Positions 32,424 to 39,904 of a DNA stretch of 64,000 bases are shown one piece after another. The translations under genes were made by a program, and so were the position numbers. The notes under the pieces are model-generated. The model had not been told where the DNA came from. It was given only the letters and a program-made list of their open reading frames with translations, and did no database searches. The DNA comes from UBA10348 sp002469915 (GTDB lineage: Bacteria > Bacteroidota > Rhodothermia > Rhodothermales > UBA10348): contig JAQWHM010000017.1 of the NCBI GenBank assembly GCA_029249345.1, forward strand, positions 186,001 to 250,000, in the 5' to 3' direction. Position 1 is the first letter of the stretch, and every line of letters starts with the position of its first letter.

Positions 32424-35334
32424 TGTCCACATGAGACCGCCAGGACTTGTCACCAATTCGATAAGCCGCGCCCCACTTCAAGTCAAAATCGAAATAAGAA
32501 AACATCCTAAAACGGACTCCTAATCCGCCACCGACACTACTGACATTGTCCTCAAAATCAGATGCCCGATGCAGGTGTTCAGCAAAGCCATACATATACA
32601 CTGACCGCAAGAATGCAGGGACAATCATGGTCCCATTATCCACGAAGGCTACAGGCTGGACTACGTTTAGGCCATATCGCATAAACGTATCGTCATTCAG
32701 AAATGAACTTTCCCATCCCTTCGGTTTGAATACGTCTAATCCAAAAATGGATGCGCTGTTTTGTTTGAGCACACCGACGTTAAGTCTGATTCCGGTATTT
32801 ATTGATTTTAGCCATGGTAAATAGGCGTTACCGAACATCATCCACCCTCGGTTTTTGGATCGACTTTCATTTTTCAGATCGAACTCTCCGAACCAACTGA
32901 CCGAATATCCGGAATGAGGAATGAGGTCTCTCGGATTCCTCGCAACTTTATACCCGAAATAGACGGCCGGTAAAAGAGAGAGCTTGTTTTGCCTCGATTG
33001 AAGCGACTCAAAATCATCATCCCAGAAAATATCTGATCGGTAACTCAGTCGGAGTGAACTAATTACGCTTGTTCGACTCACGTTCTGCTCGATGGTATAT
33101 GGAAGCAAAATGCCTGTTTCCACGCTCGATCGATCTCGAATTACGCGTTGAGTCCGAGTACTGCCGTCAGATTGAGAAATAATAGCATTGATCGTCTCTG
33201 GACGTTTGGTAAAGGTTATATCCGGGCGAAGTGCGAAGGCACCTGATCGAATTCCAACTTCTCCCCACAACCGACCCTTTTGTAGCAGAGCTTCCCCGTG
33301 GTAGGTAAGCTTTCCAAGAGGATCAGAACCCTGAAGGGCGGTCCCTATTCCAAATCCTAAACGAGCATCCGCCGACTGATCTTTGGGGGTATCTAAATAC
33401 GCCGTCGGATACACCATACGGGGCTTCATTCTGCCAATGGCGCGGTACGGCGTGTCGACGACGTCGCCAATTTCTTCAGAGAAGTTGATTTCCCTCTCAT
33501 TGAGCGAACTTTCCCAACTGGTAGTCCAAGTGTAATTGGCTACATCACGACTTACTTCGGTGAACTGGTCCCGATCGAAATCAGCAACTTTCAGGTCAAA
33601 TCGCTCTGCGGCATATTCAACGTAGGCTATGCGCTTTCCTGAAGGCGATACAGCGGGCTCCATTGCACCATACAATGCGTTGGTAACTTGCCAAATGCGT
33701 TCTTCCCTTGTATCAAGCACATAAGCGTTGAGCAGGCCAGAACGGTCACTGGTAAAGGAATAATATCTGCCATCAGCAGAGAAAAGACCGTCATAAATAG
33801 TGCTCTCTCCAAATCCGATCCAAGGACGCAACTCTGGGGACTCTTGCGCCATGTCCAATAAGTAAACAGACTGATGTCCTGACACATTGAGAATGACCGC
33901 CACCGAGTCAGATCCGGGACGTGGACTCATAGACATAAACTGGCTGTGCCGGTAAGAAACGCGGGTGTCACCTTGCCCCTTTCCTGAAAGCAAGACAATA
34001 TGGTTGTACTGACCCTCACTTGAAAGAGCCAAAATCTTCCCGGAGTCCAGCTTCACTGGATTGTAGCTGTGAACTGAACCCGGCACCTGAGCCGTCTGTC
34101 CCGACTCAAGGTTCAACGCATAGGATATACTGGTTTGAGTAATCGCTGAAGTCGGGTGTTGGGCGTATCTGGAATAATAAATTTCCTTGGTATCTGAGGA
34201 TAAACTGAAGACGGCGTCATCAGTGATTTCATTTTGACTCAACCGTGTCGTCTTACCGGCTAAATCTACCTTTTGAAATCCTCTTTCCTGATTATAAGCC
34301 AAAGAAAACACGACTAGCGTGGAATCAGTCAGCCACTGTGGTTTCCTATTAATCAGTCCTTTACGCCCTAAGATTCGATTGTGCGTTGTGATTTCCCCGA
34401 GAGAGGTTCTAATCGAATCCTCTCGTCCCGAAAACCACGTACTAAACCGATTTCCAATCATTTTAGGAGATTCGCCTGTCGCGTACCACAGATTTGCTCC
34501 AAAACCAAGAATGGGAATGTTTTGCTGCCAAGAGAAAATGCGTTCAACGGCGGATGTGCCATAGGTTTGAACCAAGAAATCCACGAAGAAGGAGCCCCCC
34601 TTATAAAACCGATCAAAAGGCCGCGTGAAGGACGGCGTCTCCAATAGTTGCGCCAACGACCTGTTTCCAGCCTCAATACTGGCTCTGGCCTGCATCGTGA
34701 AATACGGATGATTCAGACGGCCGGCCCCTTCAGTAACCTCGCTTTCTCGATATACCGCGAGACCTTCTGAGATTCCCGGAGGGACAAACATGTTGATAGC
34801 GCGAGCAAAATCGGGCGCAAACAGACCGATTAATCCCACCAGACTGGTTTTGTTTTCAAACTCAGCTTGGGCTGCGTGAACTAGCTCATGCGCCGTAACG
34901 AGCTGGGTCCAAGAGGGATGCCTTCGGGAAAGCCCCCTTCCCAACAGAGCCACCGACTCTATTTCAGACTTAAATGGAAATGGAGTGACGTAGCCATTTC
35001 CCGAGTCGCTGAAATCGTTTAGAACGACGGAAAGTCGAACCGAGGCCTTGGATCCGAGAAGATCATTCGTTTTCTGAAGGGTTTGGCGCAGCGTCCAAAG
35101 CGCCTCTTCGGCTTGCGTACGTGTACCCTTCTGATAGATCACATCGAATTGCCCATCAGAAAGCACTCGGTACTCAACTCCAGGCGGGCGATAGATTACA
35201 TCGTAAAGCGAAACGACCTGGGCATGAGCCTGATTAACAGCTATCCAAGCGCCCAAAACAAGCAGTACTACAAATCGAAAAGAGGGGTTCAAGCCGTATT
35301 TCCTGATTAAAGTGAGACAAACGTTAAGATACAC
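32410..35334 (-). CDS. Predicted surface metalloprotease fused to propeller and beta-barrel
   Basis: A 974-residue exported protein. A signal peptide covers about 1-39 (FVVLLVLGAWIAVNQAHAQ). Residues about 40-260 look like a peptidase-MA-type gluzincin: H149-E-L-V-H153 in LVTAHELVHAAQ, with a likely third zinc ligand E190 in PPGISEGLAVYRES. Residues about 320-620 hold repeated propeller-type blades (KEIYYSRYAQHP, ADGRYYSFTSDRSGLLNAYVLD, PSGKRIAYVEYAAERFDLKVADFD). The last 330 residues read as an outer-membrane barrel of the surface-antigen type (LGFGIGTALQGSDPLGKLTY, GVRFRMFSYFDFDLKWGAAYRI). This arrangement would hold a protease at the cell surface or in the periplasm. Catalytic activity and substrate are inferred. 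Confidence 0.75.
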   Translation of the reverse strand: MYLNVCLTLIRKYGLNPSFRFVVLLVLGAWIAVNQAHAQVVSLYDVIYRPPGVEYRVLSDGQFDVIYQKGTRTQAEEALWTLRQTLQKTNDLLGSKASVRLSVVLNDFSDSGNGYVTPFPFKSEIESVALLGRGLSRRHPSWTQLVTAHELVHAAQAEFENKTSLVGLIGLFAPDFARAINMFVPPGISEGLAVYRESEVTEGAGRLNHPYFTMQARASIEAGNRSLAQLLETPSFTRPFDRFYKGGSFFVDFLVQTYGTSAVERIFSWQQNIPILGFGANLWYATGESPKMIGNRFSTWFSGREDSIRTSLGEITTHNRILGRKGLINRKPQWLTDSTLVVFSLAYNQERGFQKVDLAGKTTRLSQNEITDDAVFSLSSDTKEIYYSRYAQHPTSAITQTSISYALNLESGQTAQVPGSVHSYNPVKLDSGKILALSSEGQYNHIVLLSGKGQGDTRVSYRHSQFMSMSPRPGSDSVAVILNVSGHQSVYLLDMAQESPELRPWIGFGESTIYDGLFSADGRYYSFTSDRSGLLNAYVLDTREERIWQVTNALYGAMEPAVSPSGKRIAYVEYAAERFDLKVADFDRDQFTEVSRDVANYTWTTSWESSLNEREINFSEEIGDVVDTPYRAIGRMKPRMVYPTAYLDTPKDQSADARLGFGIGTALQGSDPLGKLTYHGEALLQKGRLWGEVGIRSGAFALRPDITFTKRPETINAIISQSDGSTRTQRVIRDRSSVETGILLPYTIEQNVSRTSVISSLRLSYRSDIFWDDDFESLQSRQNKLSLLPAVYFGYKVARNPRDLIPHSGYSVSWFGEFDLKNESRSKNRGWMMFGNAYLPWLKSINTGIRLNVGVLKQNSASIFGLDVFKPKGWESSFLNDDTFMRYGLNVVQPVAFVDNGTMIVPAFLRSVYMYGFAEHLHRASDFEDNVSSVGGGLGVRFRMFSYFDFDLKWGAAYRIGDKSWRSHVDIIEG

Positions 35335-35424
35335 GAAATCACAAAGGTCTTCCTACGCATTTTTCTTTCCGGAACCACGGGCTTCATCAACACGATAGGA
35401 AATCAATTCATCGGCAGGAAGTAA

Positions 35425-35472
35425 AATAAACACCGTAGTGCCCCGCTCACCAGATGGTGAGCGGGGCACTAC
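35425..35472 (-). terminator. Terminator of tRNA-Ser
   Basis: Reading leftward, GTAGTGCCCCGCTCACC pairs perfectly with GGTGAGCGGGGCACTAC (arms 35435-35451 and 35456-35472, loop of four). A T-rich stretch (GGTGTTTATTTT) follows on the minus strand. It begins 4 bp after the tRNA. Confidence 0.88.
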
Positions 35473-35476
35473 AATG

Positions 35477-35563
35477 CGGAGGGGGAGGGATTCGAACCCC
35501 CGGTACGCTTGCGCGCACAACTGTTTTCGAGACAGCCCCGTTCGACCACTCCGGCACCCCTCC
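35477..35563 (-). tRNA. tRNA-Ser (CGA)
   Basis: An 87-nt class II tRNA on the minus strand. The acceptor stem is GGAGGGG/CCCCTCC with discriminator G; the anticodon loop CTCGAAA gives anticodon CGA; the long variable arm contains GTGCGCGCAAGCGTAC. CCA is not encoded. Confidence 0.96.
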
Positions 35564-35663
35564 AAACGGCATACAAGCCCATAGCAACAGGACCGAAAAA
35601 CTAGCTATACAAGAGGTAGGTCTGCAACCTCGGACAATCAATTTACGCTGAAACCGAAGCGTG

Positions 35664-38510
35664 TTAGGCAAGCTGACTTTTGGCGATCTCTGCAACAGCT
35701 TCCAAAGCTTCAATCAGTTTCTCTGGCATGCGGCCGCCCGCCGTTGCGATGGTTGGGCGCCCACCGCCGCCGCCACCAACAATTTTGGCAATCTGTCCAA
35801 TCATTTTGCATGCCTGCAGTCCAGAGCCAGCAATCAAGTCGTCCGAAACAGCACAAGCGAGATACACCTTGCCATTTTCTTTATCGGCTGAGCCCAGCAC
35901 AATCACATGGCCTGCGCCAGCGCTATCTCGCAACCCACTAACAGTTTCCTGCAGCGCTCCCATGTCTGCGCCATCCAATCGGCCTCTGATTACCTTAAAC
36001 GCTCCGAGATCTTCGGCGTTTTGTAAAAATGCTTCCGCTTTCTGCTGAAGCGCACCCATCCGAAGCGCTTCAGCTTCCTTTTCTAGCGACTTAGATCGGG
36101 CCATCAGGTCAGCAATCTCTTCATCTGCTGGCCGTTGTAAGGATTTGAACTGTCCTCGGACTCTATCCAATTCACCTAACTCTTGGTGAATGAACCCAAG
36201 CGCATCCATACCGGCTACGGCTTCTACCCGCCTAATACCAGCGGCTACTGACCCTTCGGACGTGAACCTGAACAGACCAATTTCACCCGTTGCATTAACG
36301 TGCACGCCTCCACATAACTCTACCGAGTAGTCCGAATCAAAGGTAATGACCCGAACATGGTCTCCATATTTCTCACCAAAAAGCGCCATCGCTCCTCGAT
36401 CCATAGCCTCTTGAATAGGAACACCTGCTTCCTCTTGCTTCGGAATGTTTCTCTGAATGATCTCGTTGACCCTGTTTTCAACTGCAATCAAGTCGTCTGA
36501 TGTCAGCTTTTCAAAGTGGGAAAAATCGAAACGAAGATGATTGGGAGCCACCAATGACCCTTTTTGCCCTACATGCGTGCCCAAGCGCTCTCTTAGCGCT
36601 GCATGCATGAGATGAGTAACAGAGTGGTGCTTTACGATGCGATCTCTTCTGAGGCTATCTACTTGGCCGAGCACAGATGAGGAAGCTTCTGAAGGCAAAC
36701 GGTCTACGATATGAATAATCTGGCCTGTTCGCTTCACTGTGTCCAGTACTTGGATCACTTCACCGCCAACATTCAACGACCCCATGTCTCCTACTTGTCC
36801 TCCACTCTCTGCGTAGAAAGGAGTCCGATCCAAAACCAACTCATGACGAGACTCATCATTTTCCAATCCTACCGTGCGCATCTGAATGATATTTAGATCA
36901 CGCTCAGAAGTACTTGCATACCCAACAAATTGGGAATCCCCGCCCTTGGAAACTTGAATCCACTCATCAATCGAACTCTGGTCTACTTTGAATGAGGCAG
37001 CAGACCGAGCCCGTGTCTTCTGTTGGTCCATGAGCTCCTGGTAGCGTCCCATGTCCACTCCAAAGCCAGCTTCCCGAGCCATGAGCTGGGTAAGATCCAC
37101 AGGGAATCCAAACGTATCATGTAGCAAAAAGGCGATTTCACCAGGTAAATTACCCTGTGCACCAATCGCAGATAGGTTTTCTATAATCTCTTCTCGCGAC
37201 TCGCCACCGATGTACGCTTTTCTCAGCAGATCACCAAGGCGCTTATTCGCTCCTATATCGGCTTTGATCAACGTTTGATCTTCTCCAGAAGACAATCTTT
37301 CAAGAAAAGGACTAACGCTTGAGAAATAGTCCAGTCCCGTTCCCAGCGTTTCAAGGAAACTGACTTCTTCAGCCTTCACGACGCGCTGAATGTAATCTCT
37401 TCCCCGAACCAATTCCGGAAACTGCTCTCCCATTAGGTCAATGAGGATGTCTACCTTTTCAAATAGGATAGCACGCCGAAAGCCTAACGTCTGATATCCA
37501 TACCGGATAGCACGTCGCATGATGCGTCTGATCACGTAGCCGCGTCCAGCATTACCCGGAATTACTCCATCCGCGACGGCAAAACAGATCGTACGCAAAT
37601 GATCGGCAATAACACGCAGCGCAATACGAACCTGATCGCCTTGATCTCCTTCCAGTTTGTTTGCGTCCTGATACGATTTGATCTCAACACTTTCGGCTTC
37701 CTGAGCCACAGCATCCAGCAACGGCAAAAACAAGTCAGTATCGTAATTGCTTGTTTTACCCTGAAGGACCGCAACTACGCGTTCAAAACCCATTCCAGTA
37801 TCTACATGCTGGGCTTTAAGCGGTTTTAATACGTCATTTCCCAGCGCGTTGTACTGGATGAAAACCAGATTCCAGATTTCCATCACGCGAGGATCATCCA
37901 TATTGACTAGACTCTGCCCCGGTGTTTGAGCGCGCTCTTCATCAGATCGAAGATCAATATGTACCTCTGAACACGGACCACACGGACCGGTATCTCCCAT
38001 CATCCAAAAATTGTCCTTGGAATTGCAATAGAGAATATGATCCGGGTTAATGGATGTCTCAGATTTCCAGAACGACGCGGCCTCCTCGTCGGCCTCCAAT
38101 CCTAGCTTGTCATCTCCCTCGTGAACGGTGATGTAAAGTCGATCAGGATCCATTCCCCAGCGCTCAGTCAGAAGCTCCCACGCCCAAGAAATGGCCTCTT
38201 TCTTGAAATAGTCCCCAAAACTCCAATTACCCAGCATTTCAAACAACGTGTGGTGATACGTGTCGTACCCCACTTCATCGAGGTCATTGTGCTTACCAGA
38301 TACCCGTAAACACTTCTGCGTATCAGCTGCCCGAACGTAGGACCGCTCTCCCTCGCCCAGAAAGACATCCTTAAACTGGTTCATCCCAGCATTCGTGAAC
38401 ATGAGAGTCGGGTCATTACCCGGTACGAGAGAATCACTCTGCACAATTTCATGCTCTTTCTCTTGGAAGAACTCCAAGAACTCCTTTCGTATTTGATTTG
38501 CAGTTTTCAA
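35664..38510 (-). CDS. alaS: Alanyl-tRNA synthetase
   Basis: A 948-residue class II synthetase that charges tRNA-Ala and edits mischarged Ser/Gly. The catalytic domain starts with ANQIRKEFLEFFQEKEHEIV and includes NPTLMFTNAGMNQFKDVFLG-type sequence, the anticodon-independent tRNA-recognition region, and the editing-domain zinc ligands in HHSVTHLMHAALRE and CGGVHVNATGEIG. The C-Ala domain ends with the glycine-rich GQIAKIVGGGGGGRPTIATAGG. It is somewhat longer than the E. coli enzyme (876), with no obvious extra domain. Its leader (38511-38620) contains a strong hairpin that may regulate it. Confidence 0.97.
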   Translation of the reverse strand: MKTANQIRKEFLEFFQEKEHEIVQSDSLVPGNDPTLMFTNAGMNQFKDVFLGEGERSYVRAADTQKCLRVSGKHNDLDEVGYDTYHHTLFEMLGNWSFGDYFKKEAISWAWELLTERWGMDPDRLYITVHEGDDKLGLEADEEAASFWKSETSINPDHILYCNSKDNFWMMGDTGPCGPCSEVHIDLRSDEERAQTPGQSLVNMDDPRVMEIWNLVFIQYNALGNDVLKPLKAQHVDTGMGFERVVAVLQGKTSNYDTDLFLPLLDAVAQEAESVEIKSYQDANKLEGDQGDQVRIALRVIADHLRTICFAVADGVIPGNAGRGYVIRRIMRRAIRYGYQTLGFRRAILFEKVDILIDLMGEQFPELVRGRDYIQRVVKAEEVSFLETLGTGLDYFSSVSPFLERLSSGEDQTLIKADIGANKRLGDLLRKAYIGGESREEIIENLSAIGAQGNLPGEIAFLLHDTFGFPVDLTQLMAREAGFGVDMGRYQELMDQQKTRARSAASFKVDQSSIDEWIQVSKGGDSQFVGYASTSERDLNIIQMRTVGLENDESRHELVLDRTPFYAESGGQVGDMGSLNVGGEVIQVLDTVKRTGQIIHIVDRLPSEASSSVLGQVDSLRRDRIVKHHSVTHLMHAALRERLGTHVGQKGSLVAPNHLRFDFSHFEKLTSDDLIAVENRVNEIIQRNIPKQEEAGVPIQEAMDRGAMALFGEKYGDHVRVITFDSDYSVELCGGVHVNATGEIGLFRFTSEGSVAAGIRRVEAVAGMDALGFIHQELGELDRVRGQFKSLQRPADEEIADLMARSKSLEKEAEALRMGALQQKAEAFLQNAEDLGAFKVIRGRLDGADMGALQETVSGLRDSAGAGHVIVLGSADKENGKVYLACAVSDDLIAGSGLQACKMIGQIAKIVGGGGGGRPTIATAGGRMPEKLIEALEAVAEIAKSQLA

Positions 38511-38807
38511 TGGCCGAACTGGTAGTGTTTGGAAGTAAGGATCTCTAAATCCAAACCATTCTTTGACAACGTTGTGGGTAAACGAAAAGGTCGTTCTTCC
38601 TCAAGGAAGACCGACCTAAACGTCTTTCATGCTCGCGGAATATACGGATTGCAAACCTTTTGGAGACTGAAGCCATCCAATTATCACATTGGTTTCGCAA
38701 TCTAAGTAACCCTGCGGCTTTTCCGCCGTAATGGGATTTTCGATCTCATTGGAAAACTCATTCACCATTCCCTTCATTTTTCTTTTCCTGCCAACCCTCT
38801 CAAAACA
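38511..38807. promoter_or_regulatory. Divergent spacer alaS/DUF4097 with two inverted repeats
   Basis: No gene is seen. Near alaS there is a strong hairpin at 38588-38617 (AGGTCG-TTCTTCC/GGAAGA-CCGACCT, one mismatch, TCAA loop) that, read leftward, is followed by TTTT like an attenuator. Further right, GATTGCAAACC (38647-38657) and GGTTTCGCAATC (38691-38702) form an inverted repeat with a one-base bulge, with a nested CCAAT...ATTGG inside. Promoters for both flanking genes must lie here; boxes not assigned. Confidence 0.55.
38588..38617 (-). promoter_or_regulatory. Attenuator-like hairpin in the alaS leader
   Basis: On the minus strand AGGTCGGTCTTCC and GGAAGAACGACCT pair (one mismatch) around TTGA, followed directly by TTTTCGTTT. 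It ends 77 bp before the alaS start. It resembles an intrinsic terminator located inside the leader, which would permit attenuation of alaS; no T-box elements are seen, so the controlling signal is unknown. Confidence 0.5.
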
Positions 38808-39836
38808 ATGCGAACAAAAATTTCAGGAACTGTTCTGGTCGTAATGGTCGCAATTGGCGGCCTTCAGGTTTTTCAAAACCTATCTAAAGAGGCTCATTAT
38901 GGGGATTATAACCCATTCGGAATTGAATCGGCCACTACGCAGACCAAACTATATGCTGAAACGGTTTCACCAGTGCGTTTGAGTATGTCGGACTCTAAAG
39001 TGATGATCGAGGAGACTTTTAAGGTAGATAGCGGTGACAATCTAATTATAAGTGTGTCTCACGCCGATGTCGAGATTCAGACTAATCGTAGCAATCGTGC
39101 CGAAATTGAGGTCCGAATGGACGCTAGGCGCATGGAGCGTGCAACCGAGCGCTTCGAAGCCATGGTATGGTCTGTATACCAGAAGAGCGGAGAGATCGTG
39201 ATAGAAGCGGACTCGCCGCGCGGAAATTGGTCGAACCTATCAATGGATATCAATGTCTTAGTGACCATTCCCTCCACCTTTAATTTGGAGTTAGAAACCT
39301 CACATGGAGACGTGGACCTAGATGATCTCATGGGAACTGTGAAGCTCCTCACATCTCATGGAGATGTTACATTCAGTGAACTAGAGGGTGACTTCGTTCG
39401 GATCAAATCTTCCCATGGAGATATTTCTGGTGCCTCGGTCCGTTCCAAAGAGATTTACGTTCGGACGTCTCATGCTGACATCGATTTGGATGAGATATAT
39501 AGCGGCCAATTCAGCGCCGCGACCTCGCATGCAGATATCAGTGTTGGGCGTATCGAAGGAGATTCCGACCTGAGTACTAGTCATGGTGACATTGAAGCCT
39601 TTATCGTCGACAAGTGGGACGCGACTTTTGAAACCAAGCATGGTGACATTGAAATCATGCTGGATGCTGATGCTGGAGTCGATTTTGACCTGAGGGCTTC
39701 AGAGATCGAAGTATCAAATACCTTTTCAATTAAAGGACGCAGCAACCGAGAAGTCCTCGAAGGAGCGGCGAATGGAGGTGGACGAAACATTCGAGCACGC
39801 ACAACTCACGGATCCATCGAGGTAGATAACAGATAG
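38808..39836 (+). CDS. DUF4097-type beta-solenoid protein with TSH[G/A]D repeats
   Basis: A 342-residue protein with an N-terminal hydrophobic segment (SGTVLVVMVAIGGLQVF) that is either a signal peptide or an anchor. The rest matches the DUF4097 putative-adhesin fold. A TSHGDI-like motif recurs with histidines at about 85, 166, 184, 203, 222, 241, 259, 278 and 334; six successive intervals are 18 or 19 residues, as expected for one turn of a beta-solenoid. In most relatives the motif reads TSNGDI or TSSGDI, so a histidine in nearly every turn is unusual and would stack into a His/Asp ladder. A metal- or surface-binding role is possible (inference). The gene stands alone, ended by a strong terminator. 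Confidence 0.8.
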   Translation: MRTKISGTVLVVMVAIGGLQVFQNLSKEAHYGDYNPFGIESATTQTKLYAETVSPVRLSMSDSKVMIEETFKVDSGDNLIISVSHADVEIQTNRSNRAEIEVRMDARRMERATERFEAMVWSVYQKSGEIVIEADSPRGNWSNLSMDINVLVTIPSTFNLELETSHGDVDLDDLMGTVKLLTSHGDVTFSELEGDFVRIKSSHGDISGASVRSKEIYVRTSHADIDLDEIYSGQFSAATSHADISVGRIEGDSDLSTSHGDIEAFIVDKWDATFETKHGDIEIMLDADAGVDFDLRASEIEVSNTFSIKGRSNREVLEGAANGGGRNIRARTTHGSIEVDNR

Positions 39837-39863
39837 AGCATTAAGTAGGTGAGCTTACATGTG

Positions 39864-39900
39864 GGGGGCGGCGCTTTTAGCGCCGCCCCCTTTTTAATTT
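39864..39900 (+). terminator. GC-rich Rho-independent terminator after the DUF4097 gene
   Basis: GGGGGCGGCGC and GCGCCGCCCCC pair around a TTTTA loop and are followed by TTTTTAATTT. It ends 5 bp before the convergent M14 gene stop. Confidence 0.92.
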
Positions 39901-39904
39901 CGGT

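Noticed and set aside
35353..35565. 70-codon open frame across tRNA-Ser on the minus strand
   Set aside because: It is the tRNA and its terminator read as protein (GCRSGRTGLSRKQ-type phrase).
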